Shown: positions 1-8,002, counted from the stretch's first letter. The stretch is 64,000 bases of DNA from Cellulomonas sp. NTE-D12 (GCF_027923705.1 NZ_AP026442.1:2976001-3040000), one strand, 5' to 3'. Numbers and translations: made by a program. The notes: generated from the sequence alone by a model not told the origin.

Positions 1-135
1 GTGGAGGCGGGACCGGCGGGAGGGACGCGGGTGGCGGTGACGGTGCCGACCGGGACGACGGGCGCGCAGGCGGACGGTGGGCGGGACCCGGGTCGCAGCG
101 GGTCCGCGGGAGCGGCTGCCGGGGGTGCTCGATGA
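1..135 (+). CDS. Sensor histidine kinase, C-terminal end only (partial)
   Basis: The frame is open from base 1 to a TGA at 133-135 and gives 44 residues. It begins with a GGTRVAVTVPT-like stretch that resembles the last ATP-lid glycine box of HATPase_c domains in NarL-type sensor kinases, followed by an unusually long Gly/Ala/Arg tail. Its stop overlaps the ATG of the response regulator (ATGA at 132-135), the usual arrangement for a translationally coupled two-component pair. The sensor part lies outside the window, so the stimulus cannot be read. Identity rests on the short motif plus the neighbour. Confidence 0.65.
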   Translation: MEAGPAGGTRVAVTVPTGTTGAQADGGRDPGRSGSAGAAAGGAR

Positions 136-755
136 TCCGCGTGCTCATCGCCGACGACCACCCGGTGGTGCGCTCGGGGCTGGCCGGCATGCTGGCCGTC
201 GAGCCCGACCTGGAGGTGGTCGGCGAGGCGGCCGACGGTGAGGAGGCCGTCGCGCTCGCCACCGGACTTCGGCCGGACCTGGTGCTGATGGACCTGCGGA
301 TGCCGCGGATGGACGGTGCCGAGGCGACCGCTCGCATCGCGCGGGAGGTGCCCGGCGTGCACGTGCTGGTGCTGACCACCTACGAGACGGACACGGACAT
401 CCTGCGGGCCGTCGAGGCCGGCGCGACCGGGTACCTGCTGAAGGACACCCCGCGCGACCAGCTCGTCGCCGGTCTGCGCGCCGCCGCGCGCGGCGAGTCG
501 GCGCTCTCCCCGTCCGTCGCCCGCCGGCTGGTGCAGCAGCTGCGCGGCGGCGACGAGCGGCTGACGACCCGTGAGCAGGAGGTGCTGGCGCTGGTGGCCC
601 GAGGGCTGTCGAACGTGGCCATCGGACGCGAGCTGTACATCACCGAGGCGACCGTGAAGACGCACCTGCTGCGCGCCTTCGCCAAGCTCGGTGTCGACGA
701 CCGGACCCGTGCCGTCACGGTGGCGATCGAGCGCGGCATCCTGCCGGGCGCCTGA
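132..755 (+). CDS. NarL/LuxR-family response regulator
   Basis: This 207-residue cytoplasmic transcription factor has an N-terminal receiver domain (about residues 1-120) with the acidic pair D8/D9, the phosphoacceptor D54 in LMDLRMP, and the conserved lysine K104 in LLKD. The C-terminal LuxR-type helix-turn-helix spans about residues 140-205 (LTTREQEVLALVARGLSN, then the recognition helix ITEATVKTHL). All residues needed for phosphorylation by a cognate kinase are present. The start overlaps the stop of the upstream kinase fragment by four bases. Target genes cannot be inferred; the downstream deaminase has its own promoter-like element. Confidence 0.93.
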   Translation: MIRVLIADDHPVVRSGLAGMLAVEPDLEVVGEAADGEEAVALATGLRPDLVLMDLRMPRMDGAEATARIAREVPGVHVLVLTTYETDTDILRAVEAGATGYLLKDTPRDQLVAGLRAAARGESALSPSVARRLVQQLRGGDERLTTREQEVLALVARGLSNVAIGRELYITEATVKTHLLRAFAKLGVDDRTRAVTVAIERGILPGA

Positions 756-785
756 CCTGCGTCCGCCCCGACGGCAGGCGCCACG

Positions 786-791
786 TAGGGT
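786..791 (+). promoter_or_regulatory. -10 element of a leaderless-type promoter (TAGGGT)
   Basis: TAGGGT is followed by seven bases (GACGGGC) and then ATG at 799. The spacing would place the transcription start at or next to the A of that ATG. The ATG opens only a five-codon frame (799-816) that ends at the CTG start of the deaminase. The same arrangement recurs at menB and menF in this window. Confidence 0.5.
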
Positions 792-798
792 GACGGGC

Positions 799-816
799 AT
801 GCTGGAGGCCCGCTGA
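799..816 (+). other. Five-codon leader ORF ahead of the adenosine deaminase gene
   Basis: ATG at 799 reads M-L-E-A-R and stops at TGA 814-816. It contains GGAGG (804-808), the apparent Shine-Dalgarno of the next gene, and its stop overlaps the CTG at 813 (CTGA). With a -10 element seven bases upstream it could be translated from a leaderless mRNA and then couple to the deaminase. Alternatively the ATG is the ancestral deaminase start, put out of frame by an indel or a sequence error. Confidence 0.35.
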
Positions 817-1853
817 GCACCGAGAGCGGGCGCGACCTGCGGGCCCTGCCCAAGGCGCACCTGCACCTGCACTTCACCGGGTCGATGCGCTCGGCCACCC
901 TGACGGACATGGCGGCCCGCCGCGGCATCGTGCTGCCCGACCTGCTGCAGGAGGGCGAGCGCGTGCACGTGCCGGCCGACGAGCGCGGCTGGTTCCGGTT
1001 CCAGCGGCTCTACGACGCGGCGCGCGCGTGCGTGCGCTCCGAGGCGGACATGCGGCGGATCGTCGACGAGGCGGCCGCGGACGACGCCGCCGAGGGCTCG
1101 GGACGCCTCGAGATCCAGGTGGACCCCACGTCGTACGCGCCGTTCGTCGGCGGGCTGACCCCCGCCCTGGAGATCGTGCTCGACGAGGCCCGGGCGGCCT
1201 CCGCCCGGCACGGCGTCGAGGTTGCCGTTGTGGTCGCCGCATCGCGGCTGCGCCACCCGCTCGACGCCCGCACCCTGGCCCGGCTCGCCGCACGGCACGC
1301 CGGTGAGGGGCCGGGCGAGGTGGTGGGGTTCGGGCTGTCCAACGACGAGCGCCGGGGTGACACCTCGGCGTTCGCACCGGCGTTCGCCATCGCCCGCCAC
1401 GCGGGTCTCGCCTCGGTGCCGCACGGCGGTGAGCTGCTGGGGCCGACCCACGTCGACCAGGTGCTGGACCAGCTCGAGCCGGACCGGCTGGGGCACGGCG
1501 TGCGGTCCGTCGAGGACCCCGCGGTGCTGGAGCGCGTGCTCGAGTCGGGCGTGGCGCTGGAGGTCTGCCCGGCGTCCAACGTCTCGCTCGGCATCTACGC
1601 CACGGCGGCCGACGTGCCGCTGCGCGCCCTGGCGGAGGCCGGCGCGCAGGTGGCTCTCGGCGCGGACGACCCGCTGCTGTTCCGGTCACGGCTGGTGGAG
1701 CAGTACCGGGCGGCCCGCGAGGTGCACGGGTTCAGCGACACCGAGCTGGCCCAGCTGGCTCGGGGGTCGATCCTGGCCAGCCGCGCGTCGGCGACGACGA
1801 AGGACCGGCTGCTGGCCGGTGTGGACGACTGGCTGGCGGCGCCGGCGGGCTGA
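813..1853 (+). CDS. add: Adenosine deaminase family protein (CTG start proposed)
   Basis: This metal-dependent amidohydrolase probably deaminates adenosine or a related aminopurine in the cytoplasm (purine salvage). The N-terminal metal motif HLHLHFTGS is present, but all of it lies upstream of the first ATG (885), so the gene must start earlier. Later hallmarks are HGGE (metal/catalytic Glu), DRLGHGVR with the catalytic His, PASNVSLG, and LGADDPLLF carrying the Asp pair. The frame is open back to a stop at 786 and has no ATG, GTG or TTG in between; CTG at 813 follows GGAGG at 804-808 and gives an ordinary L/M-S-T-E N-terminus and about 346 residues. The substrate is not proven: aminodeoxyfutalosine and related deaminases share the fold. 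Confidence 0.85.
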   Translation: MSTESGRDLRALPKAHLHLHFTGSMRSATLTDMAARRGIVLPDLLQEGERVHVPADERGWFRFQRLYDAARACVRSEADMRRIVDEAAADDAAEGSGRLEIQVDPTSYAPFVGGLTPALEIVLDEARAASARHGVEVAVVVAASRLRHPLDARTLARLAARHAGEGPGEVVGFGLSNDERRGDTSAFAPAFAIARHAGLASVPHGGELLGPTHVDQVLDQLEPDRLGHGVRSVEDPAVLERVLESGVALEVCPASNVSLGIYATAADVPLRALAEAGAQVALGADDPLLFRSRLVEQYRAAREVHGFSDTELAQLARGSILASRASATTKDRLLAGVDDWLAAPAG

Positions 1854-1875
1854 CCCGCCCGGCGGTCAGAGCCGG

Positions 1876-3033
1876 TCAGAGCGCAGCGCCCACCAGCACC
1901 GGCTCCGGCTCCAGCACGACGCCGAAACGCCGCGCCACACCGTCCCGGACGGTGCGCGCCAGCGCCAGCAGGTCCGCAGCCGTCGCGCCACCACGGTTGG
2001 TCAGCGCCAGCACGTGCTTGCCGGAGAGCCTCGCGGGACCGTCACCGAACCCCTTGGCGAAGCCGGCGTGGTCGATCAGCCACGCGGCGCTCGTCTTGAC
2101 GCCGCCGGGCACGCCGTCCCGCGCGCCGTCGTCCGGCAGCGGGAACCGCGGGGCGTCCGGCGGCAGCTGCGCGGCCTGCTCGGGCGTCAGCAGCGGGTTG
2201 GTGAAGAACGACCCGGCGCTCCACGTGTCGTGGTCGGCCCGGTCCAGCACCATGCCCTTGCCGGCACGCAGGCTCAGCACGGCCGCCCGCACGTCTGCGA
2301 GGGGTGCCCGCTGACCGAGCTCGACGCCGAGCGTCCGCGCCAGCTCGGCGTAGGCGATGGGTGCCGACAGCGAGCCCTGCCGCAGCTGGAGCGTGACGTC
2401 GAGCACGACGTAGCGAGGGGTGGGCCACCAGGGCGCGCCCGGGTCCTCGTCTGACGGCGCCGCCCGCATGGACCGCTTGAGCAGCGAGCTGCGGTAGGAC
2501 AGCTGCAGGTCGGACAGGGCGAGCGTGCGGACCCGGCCGCGCGCCCGGTCCCACGTGCGCACGCTGGCGACCGTCTGGGCGACCTCCTGCCCGTAGGCCC
2601 CGATGTTCTGCACCGGTGCGGCCCCGACCGAGCCGGGGATGCCGGACAGCGCCTCGATCCCGTGCAGCCGGTGCTCACCGGCGAACGCGACGACCTCGTC
2701 CCAGGGCTGCCCGGCCGGCAGCTGGTAGGTCACACCGGCGCACGCGGAGTGGTCCGGGACGTCGATGCCGGTGCGGACGTCCCGCACGACGACGCCGTCG
2801 AACCCCTCGTCGGCCACCAGGAGGTTGGAGCCACCACCGACGACCAGCAGCGGCTCGCCGGCCTCGTCCGCGGTCCGCACGGCGTCGATCAGCTCCGCCT
2901 CGGTGGCCGTCTCCACGTAACGGGCGGCGGGGCCACCGACGCGCAGGGTGGTCAGGTCCGCCAGCGTCGGCACCGATGCCGGACCGTCCTGCGCGGGCTC
3001 GCTGGCGGAGGTGATGGTCGGCTCGGCGGTCAC
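1876..3033 (-). CDS. murB: UDP-N-acetylenolpyruvoylglucosamine reductase MurB
   Basis: MurB reduces UDP-GlcNAc-enolpyruvate to UDP-MurNAc with NADPH and FAD, the second committed step of peptidoglycan synthesis, in the cytoplasm. The 385-residue product has the FAD-binding GGGSNLLV loop (residues 66-73), GIPGSVGAAPVQNIGAYGQE (131-150), the substrate-contacting YR (180-181), the catalytic Ser in AGSFFTNP (S275) and a C-terminal Glu in EPEPVLVG. The GTG start at 3033 lies six bases after TAGCCT, so the mRNA is probably leaderless. In many actinobacteria murB directly follows rpmG-hadA-hadB; here three transport/regulation genes lie between. The 3' end converges on the adenosine deaminase gene. 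Confidence 0.96.
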   Translation of the reverse strand: MTAEPTITSASEPAQDGPASVPTLADLTTLRVGGPAARYVETATEAELIDAVRTADEAGEPLLVVGGGSNLLVADEGFDGVVVRDVRTGIDVPDHSACAGVTYQLPAGQPWDEVVAFAGEHRLHGIEALSGIPGSVGAAPVQNIGAYGQEVAQTVASVRTWDRARGRVRTLALSDLQLSYRSSLLKRSMRAAPSDEDPGAPWWPTPRYVVLDVTLQLRQGSLSAPIAYAELARTLGVELGQRAPLADVRAAVLSLRAGKGMVLDRADHDTWSAGSFFTNPLLTPEQAAQLPPDAPRFPLPDDGARDGVPGGVKTSAAWLIDHAGFAKGFGDGPARLSGKHVLALTNRGGATAADLLALARTVRDGVARRFGVVLEPEPVLVGAAL

Positions 3034-3039
3034 CCGGCC

Positions 3040-3045
3040 AGGCTA
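3040..3045 (-). promoter_or_regulatory. Leaderless-type -10 element of murB (TAGCCT)
   Basis: On the minus strand TAGCCT is followed by six bases (GGCCGG) and the murB GTG start. No Shine-Dalgarno is present in the gap. Confidence 0.55.
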
Positions 3046-4371
3046 AGCCCGGTCGGGCTGGGCCCGGTCGCGATGCAGGGGCGCCGCGGCGCCCATCACC
3101 GCCAGGCTCAGCGCGACGGGCACCAGGATCGCCAGCAGCGCGTGCCGGTAGCCGACGTGCTGCGCCAGCAGCCCGAGCAGCGGCGGGCCGCCGAGGAACG
3201 CGGAGTACCCGATGGTGGACACGACGCTCACGCGCGCCGGCGCGCGCCGCGGGTCGTCCGCGGCCGCGCTCATGCCGACCGGGAAGCCGAGCGCCGCGCC
3301 CATGCCCCAGGCGACGATGCCCACCATCGCCAGCCACAACGGTCCGACCAGGCCGAAGACGGTGAGGCCCACCAGCGCGAGCCCTGCGCACAGCCGCAGC
3401 ACCGCCACGCGCCCGAACCGGTCCAGCAACGGGGTTCCGAACATCCGCATGGCCGTCATCGCCGTGACGAAGATCCCGAACGCCAGCGCCCCGACCGCGT
3501 GGCTGGTGCGGAACCCGTCGACCACCGACAGGCTGGCCCAGTCGTTGGCCGCCCCCTCCGTGAGCGCGGCGGCGAGCACCACCAGCCCGACGAGCAGGGT
3601 GCGGGGCTCCGCCCAGGCCGCGAGCGCGCCGCGGGCCCCCCGCGGGGTGCTCACCGCGGGGTCGGCGGCCAGGTCGACGGGATGCGCGACGACGGCGGTC
3701 GCCGCCCGGGACCCGGCCGTCGGACCGGCGACCTCGGCATCCGGCACGACGTCCGTCGGCGGCTCCGGGTGCAGGAGGTGGTCCGCGTGGCCGGTCGGCA
3801 GGAAGCGGCGCACCGCCACGGCGACGAGCACCGTGCTGACCACCATCACGGCCGGCAGGTGCGTCACCACCGGCACGTGGGCCTCGGCCGCGACGGCCGC
3901 CACCCCGGCAGCGGCCATGGTCCCGAACGAGAAGCCGGCGTGGTACCGCGGCATCACCGTGCGACCCAACCGCTGCTCCACGAGAGCACCCTCGAGGTTC
4001 ATCGAGGCGTCCCAGACGCCGGCGCCCACGCCCACCAGGACCAGCCCCGCGACGACCAGCGGCACCAGCCGCTGCTGCACGCCGACCGACGAGAGCAGGA
4101 AGCCCAGCGCGTTCACCACCGCGAAGGTCATCACCGTGCGTCGTGCACCGAGCCGCTCGACCACCATGCCGGACAGCGGCAGCGACAGCAGCGAGCCGAC
4201 GGAGGCGACCAGCAGCAGCAGACCCATCCGGTCGGGCGAGAACCCCAGGCCGTCACGGATGGCGGGCATGCGCGACGCCCAGCTGGCGAAGTTCACGCCG
4301 CTGAGCGTGAACACGGCCGCCACCGCCCACGACGCGGCGCGGACCGAACGGTCGGGTGCAGGGGTGCTCAT
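3043..4371 (-). CDS. MFS transporter (paralogue A)
   Basis: A 442-residue major facilitator with about twelve hydrophobic segments and a central acidic/hydrophilic loop (about residues 195-240). The inner-loop SGMVVERLGARRT resembles the conserved MFS loop 2-3 motif. The ATG at 4371 is preferred over an upstream in-frame codon at 4410 because GGAG lies about eight bases before it. It shares blocks such as GRTVMPRYHAGFSFG with the gene upstream (GRTVIPHFHAGFSVG), so the two are tandem duplicates. They are 75 bases apart and read in the same direction, downstream of a LacI-family gene with operators. The substrate is unknown; the regulator type suggests a sugar or nucleoside, which is inference. 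Confidence 0.85.
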   Translation of the reverse strand: MSTPAPDRSVRAASWAVAAVFTLSGVNFASWASRMPAIRDGLGFSPDRMGLLLLVASVGSLLSLPLSGMVVERLGARRTVMTFAVVNALGFLLSSVGVQQRLVPLVVAGLVLVGVGAGVWDASMNLEGALVEQRLGRTVMPRYHAGFSFGTMAAAGVAAVAAEAHVPVVTHLPAVMVVSTVLVAVAVRRFLPTGHADHLLHPEPPTDVVPDAEVAGPTAGSRAATAVVAHPVDLAADPAVSTPRGARGALAAWAEPRTLLVGLVVLAAALTEGAANDWASLSVVDGFRTSHAVGALAFGIFVTAMTAMRMFGTPLLDRFGRVAVLRLCAGLALVGLTVFGLVGPLWLAMVGIVAWGMGAALGFPVGMSAAADDPRRAPARVSVVSTIGYSAFLGGPPLLGLLAQHVGYRHALLAILVPVALSLAVMGAAAPLHRDRAQPDRA

Positions 4372-4446
4372 CGTCAGCTCTCCACGGGGGTCTCGGGCAT
4401 CCTCACGCATCGGCGCAGCAGTGACCAGGCTCGGATCAGGCCGCGG

Positions 4447-5787
4447 TCAACGTGAGCCGGCGGGCTCGGGTACGGCGGCAGCAGCGGTCGGCAGACCTGT
4501 GACGGACGGCTCCACGGCCGCCGGCAGCTCGGCGGTGGGCGCGGGTCGCACGGTCGGCACCGCCGCCGGTACGGGTGCGCGCAGCCGGGCGACCTGCCGG
4601 GAGACCGAGACGCTGGCCACCATGGCGACGACGACGAGCAGCAGCATGTGGCGCGCGCCCATCGTCTCGGCGGCGAGGCCCAGCAGGGGCGGTGCCGCGA
4701 TCGAGGCGCCCGACGCGAAGGTGGAGACGAGCGCGACGCGGGCAGCCGCCCGCCGGGGGTCGTCGGACGCGGCCGCGATGCCGATCGGCACGGCGAGCGC
4801 GGCACCGAAGCCCCAGGCGACCACACCGACGCAGGCCAGCGGCAGGGAAGGTGCGAGACCGAACGTCAGCAGCCCGACGAGTGACACGAGCCCCGAGGTC
4901 CGCAGCACGGCCACCCGGCCGAACCGGTCGATCAAGCGCGTGCCGAGCAGCCGGACCACGGTCATGGCGGCCACGAACAGCCCGAGCACCACGCCGCCCA
5001 TCGACTCCGGCTTGCGGAAGCCGTCCACCACGGCCAGGGACAGCCAGGTGTTCGCCGAGCCCTCGGACAACGAGGCCGCCAGCACCACCACCCCGATCAG
5101 CACGGTGCGCCGCTCCGTCCACGCCGAGAGCACGGACCGGAGGCGTCCACCGCTCGTCCCTGGCACCGGACGCAGCGCGGCGGCCAGCTCGTCGGCCGCG
5201 GGGTCGAGCACGACGCCACGCACGGACGCCAGCCGCCAGACCACCGCCACGGCGGCGACCGCCGTCAGCTGCGCCGTGACGGAGATGCCGAGCCGCGAGG
5301 CGAGCGCGCCGCCCGCCGAGCCCGCGACGGCGCCCACCGAGAAGCCGGCGTGGAAGTGCGGGATCACGGTGCGGCCCATCGCCCGCTCGATGCGGGCGGA
5401 CTCGAGGTTGAACACCATGTTGGCGAGCGACACACCGACGCCGTTGAGGAAGATGCCCACCGCGAGCACGACAGCCGAGCCGGCGCCGGGGCCGATGCCC
5501 ATCAGCGCGTAGCCCGCGCCGAGCACCCCGGTGGACAGCACCAGCGACCGTCTGCTGCCGATGCGCTGCACCAGCACGCCGGACGCCATGACGGTCAGCA
5601 GGGCGCCGACGGATCCGACCAGCAGCAGCGCACCCAGCGTGGCGGTGGACAGGTGCAGCTGGTCACGGACCGCCGGGATGCGCGCCAGCCATCCGGACGT
5701 CATCAGGCCCATCAGCACGTAGCAGCCGATCAGCAGCAGGCGCGCTCGAGGCACGGGGCCGGTCCGGGATCGGCGGGCGAGCAGCAC
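4447..5787 (-). CDS. MFS transporter (paralogue B)
   Basis: A 446-residue integral membrane protein with about twelve transmembrane segments, homologous along its length to the next gene. The GTG start at 5787 has GGAG nine bases upstream. A charged Pro/Ala/Val-rich tail of about 35 residues follows the last membrane segment. It is divergent from the LacI-family regulator; two near-identical palindromes lie in the shared intergenic region and probably control it. Whether the paralogues act separately or as partners cannot be told. The substrate is not identifiable. Confidence 0.85.
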   Translation of the reverse strand: MLLARRSRTGPVPRARLLLIGCYVLMGLMTSGWLARIPAVRDQLHLSTATLGALLLVGSVGALLTVMASGVLVQRIGSRRSLVLSTGVLGAGYALMGIGPGAGSAVVLAVGIFLNGVGVSLANMVFNLESARIERAMGRTVIPHFHAGFSVGAVAGSAGGALASRLGISVTAQLTAVAAVAVVWRLASVRGVVLDPAADELAAALRPVPGTSGGRLRSVLSAWTERRTVLIGVVVLAASLSEGSANTWLSLAVVDGFRKPESMGGVVLGLFVAAMTVVRLLGTRLIDRFGRVAVLRTSGLVSLVGLLTFGLAPSLPLACVGVVAWGFGAALAVPIGIAAASDDPRRAAARVALVSTFASGASIAAPPLLGLAAETMGARHMLLLVVVAMVASVSVSRQVARLRAPVPAAVPTVRPAPTAELPAAVEPSVTGLPTAAAAVPEPAGSR

Positions 5788-5839
5788 AGCGAGGACTCCA
5801 GGTGACGACGACGAGGGACGGGTCCGGCGCCGCGAGTGG

Positions 5840-5853
5840 TCGAATCGATTCGA
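5840..5853. promoter_or_regulatory. LacI-family operator O1 (perfect palindrome)
   Basis: TCGAATCGATTCGA is a perfect 14-base palindrome with a central CG, as LacI/GalR family operators have. It lies between the divergent MFS and LacI-family genes, and its centre is 33 bases from a second copy, about three helical turns. Confidence 0.7.
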
Positions 5854-5872
5854 TCGGAACGGACGACGGTTG

Positions 5873-5886
5873 TCGAATCGATTTGA
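5873..5886. promoter_or_regulatory. LacI-family operator O2
   Basis: TCGAATCGATTTGA differs from O1 at one position. It is upstream of a possible -10 (TACGCT, 5909-5914, preceded by GG) for the regulator gene, so autoregulation plus control of the divergent MFS gene is likely. Confidence 0.65.
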
Positions 5887-6028
5887 GGACGGGCGCCATT
5901 TTGGCCGGTACGCTGACCGACGTCAACCAGGTGGCCGCCTCGGTGACCGGCGAACCGCGGTGCACCAGCGGCCTCATCTGCCCGGCCGACCGACGCCCCG
6001 GCAGGCGACCGAGGAGAAGGAGAGCGCC

Positions 6029-7093
6029 CTGTCCTCCCAGCGGCCCACGCTCGCCGACGTCGCGGCCTCCGCCGGGGTCTCGGTGTCCACCGCCTCGCTG
6101 GCGTTCTCCGGGGCCGGCCCGATCGCCGCAGCCACCCGGCAGCGCGTGCTCGACGCCGCGCAGGCGCTCGGCTACGCCGGCCCCAACCCGCTCGGCCGGC
6201 AGCTGCGCCGCGGACGCTCCGGGATCGTCGGGGTGATCGTCGGCGACGCGCTGCGTCGCGCGTTCCGGGACCCCGTGTCCATCCAGGTGCTCGACGGCAT
6301 CACCAGCACGCTGGGCCCCATGGGGCTGGGCGTCCTGCTGATCGCCGGCCCGCACGACCCGACGGACCCGCCGGTGGACCCGCTGGTGGAGCTCGCGGCG
6401 ATGGACGTCGCGGTGATGATGTGGGGCGGCACCACCGACGACCCGGTGCTGAGCGCGCTGCGCCGCCGGGGCATCCCGACGGTGCTGGTCGAGGGCAGCC
6501 GCCATCCCGACATCTCGGTGATCGGCATCGCGGACCGTGCCGGCATCGCGGACGTCACGCGCCAGCTGTTGGGCCTCGGCCACACGCGCATCGCCACGGT
6601 GACCCTGCCCTTCACCAACGACCGCTCCGAGGGGCTGGTCGACGCCGCCCGGCTCGACGCCCTGGAGTGGGAGCTCACCCGCCGGCGGCTCGACGGCGTC
6701 TTCGACGCCGGTGTCCAGCCCGTCGCCATCTGGGAGACGCCCGCCTCGCTGGTCGAGCACGGCGCCAGCGCGGCGCGCGCGCTGCTGGCCGGCCCTGACC
6801 GGCCGACCGCCGTCGTGTGCCAGTCCGACCTGCTCGCCGCCGGCGTCGTGCTGGGCGCCCGTGAGCTCGGCCTGCACGTGCCGCAGGACGTCTCCGTCGT
6901 CGGGTTCGACGGGCTGGACCTGCCCTGGTTCAAGCCGGACGTGCTGACGTCCGTCGCACAGCCGCTGGCCGAGAAGGGCCGGGCCGTCGGGCGGGAGGTC
7001 GCGAGGCTGCTCGAGGGCGAGCCGCCGCAGTCGCTGGACCTGCCGGTCGAGCTGGTGTGGGGCACCACGGCGGGGCCCGCACCGACGGTCTGA
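6029..7093 (+). CDS. LacI/GalR-family transcriptional regulator (CTG start proposed)
   Basis: This is a DNA-binding repressor of about 354 residues. The N-terminal helix-turn-helix RPTLADVAASAGVSVSTASLAFSG is followed by the hinge and a periplasmic-binding-protein-like sensor domain (about residues 60-350; GVIVGDAL, VSVVGFDGLDLPWF, LTSVAQPL). The sequence upstream of SSQRPTLADVA does not look like protein, and no ATG, GTG or TTG precedes the HTH in frame for more than 100 bases. CTG at 6029 sits six bases after a strong AAGGAG (6017-6022) and gives the N-terminus L/M-S-S-Q-R-P-T, usual for this family. It probably regulates the two MFS genes through O1 and O2. The effector is unknown. Confidence 0.88.
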   Translation: MSSQRPTLADVAASAGVSVSTASLAFSGAGPIAAATRQRVLDAAQALGYAGPNPLGRQLRRGRSGIVGVIVGDALRRAFRDPVSIQVLDGITSTLGPMGLGVLLIAGPHDPTDPPVDPLVELAAMDVAVMMWGGTTDDPVLSALRRRGIPTVLVEGSRHPDISVIGIADRAGIADVTRQLLGLGHTRIATVTLPFTNDRSEGLVDAARLDALEWELTRRRLDGVFDAGVQPVAIWETPASLVEHGASAARALLAGPDRPTAVVCQSDLLAAGVVLGARELGLHVPQDVSVVGFDGLDLPWFKPDVLTSVAQPLAEKGRAVGREVARLLEGEPPQSLDLPVELVWGTTAGPAPTV

Positions 7094-7122
7094 CGTCCGC
7101 AGGGACTCGGCTGCGCGGGGCC

Positions 7123-7548
7123 TCAGCCCAGCCGCACCAGCACCTGCGCCTTGCCGAGCACCCGGGTACCCAGGGCGCTGACCTGCAGGTCGATGCGCGC
7201 CGTCCCGGCCTCCGCGTCGAGCGCACCCACCGTCGCGACGACCTCGACCTCAGCCTCGCCGGGGTCCGGCACGGGGATCGGGCGAGTGAAACGGACCTGG
7301 TAGTCGAGCACCGCACCCGGGTCGCCGAGCCAGTCGACGACCACGCCGACGGCGGCACCCATGGTCCACATGCCGTGCGCGATCACGCCGGGCAGGCCCA
7401 CCGAGGCGGCGAACCGCTCGTTCCAGTGGATCGGGTTGAAGTCACCGCTCGCACCGGCGTACCGGACCAGCCGGGACCGGTCGACGGTCCGCGTGCCGCG
7501 GGCGACCTCCTGGCCGACGGTCAGGTCGGCGAGCACCGGCAGGCCCAT
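7123..7548 (-). CDS. hadB: MaoC-family (3R)-hydroxyacyl-ACP dehydratase subunit, HadB-like
   Basis: A 141-residue hot-dog protein. The hydratase motif DFNPIHW (Asp and His catalytic pair) and GLPGVIAHGMWTMG match the catalytic subunit of heterodimeric dehydratases. Its ATG overlaps the stop of the upstream hadA-like gene (ATGA at 7545-7548), consistent with 1:1 synthesis. In Mycobacterium the HadAB dimer acts in FAS-II elongation of mycolic acids; in a bacterium without mycolates the role is probably fatty-acid or acyl-CoA metabolism (inference). The gene converges on the LacI-family gene. Confidence 0.88.
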   Translation of the reverse strand: MGLPVLADLTVGQEVARGTRTVDRSRLVRYAGASGDFNPIHWNERFAASVGLPGVIAHGMWTMGAAVGVVVDWLGDPGAVLDYQVRFTRPIPVPDPGEAEVEVVATVGALDAEAGTARIDLQVSALGTRVLGKAQVLVRLG

Positions 7549-7997
7549 CAGCTCTCCTCCGGCCGCACCGCGAGCGTGGAGACGACCGTCGCGACGGCCT
7601 CGCCGTCCTCGGCTGCGATCTCCGCCCGCGTGGTCACCATCGCCAGCCCGGCGCGCTCGCTGATCGAGTCGACGTGCAGCGTGGTCACCAGGCGGTCGCC
7701 CGCGTGGATCGGGCGGTGGTGGGTGAAGCGCTCGTCCGCGTGCACCACGCGGCTGAAGTCGACGCCGGCGGCGGGGTCGCGCACGTACTGCGCCTCGGCC
7801 CGCTGGGCGATCACCACGGCGAAGGTCGGCGGCGCCACCACGTCCGGGTGGCCGAGCGCCTGCGCGGCCGCCGGGTCGGTGTAGGCGGGGTGGTCGGCGC
7901 CCACCGCCTCGGCGAACTCCGCGAGCTTCTCCCGGCCGACCTCGTACACCGGGCCGGCCGGGTACGCCCGGCCGGCGTACGACGCGTCGACGGGCAC
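7548..7997 (-). CDS. hadA: MaoC-like dehydratase non-catalytic subunit, HadA-like
   Basis: About 149 residues with the N-terminal MaoC-like fold (AGRAYPAGPVYEVGREKLAEFAEAVG, then VVAPPTFAVVIAQ). It lacks the catalytic D-x(4)-H motif found in the partner, as expected for the HadA-type stabilising subunit. The GTG at 7997 is chosen because it starts the conserved region and lies five bases after the rpmG stop; CTG at 8006 overlapping that stop is the alternative. No clear ribosome binding site, so coupling to rpmG is likely. Order rpmG-hadA-hadB matches Mycobacterium. Confidence 0.85.
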   Translation of the reverse strand: MPVDASYAGRAYPAGPVYEVGREKLAEFAEAVGADHPAYTDPAAAQALGHPDVVAPPTFAVVIAQRAEAQYVRDPAAGVDFSRVVHADERFTHHRPIHAGDRLVTTLHVDSISERAGLAMVTTRAEIAAEDGEAVATVVSTLAVRPEES

Positions 7998-8002
7998 GAA
8001 GG

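Noticed and set aside
885..1853. Adenosine deaminase starting at ATG 885
   Set aside because: This start loses the metal-binding HLHLH motif encoded at 858-872.
5870..6028. N-terminal extension of the LacI-family protein from 5870
   Set aside because: It would begin inside operator O2, does not resemble protein sequence and has no ribosome binding site.
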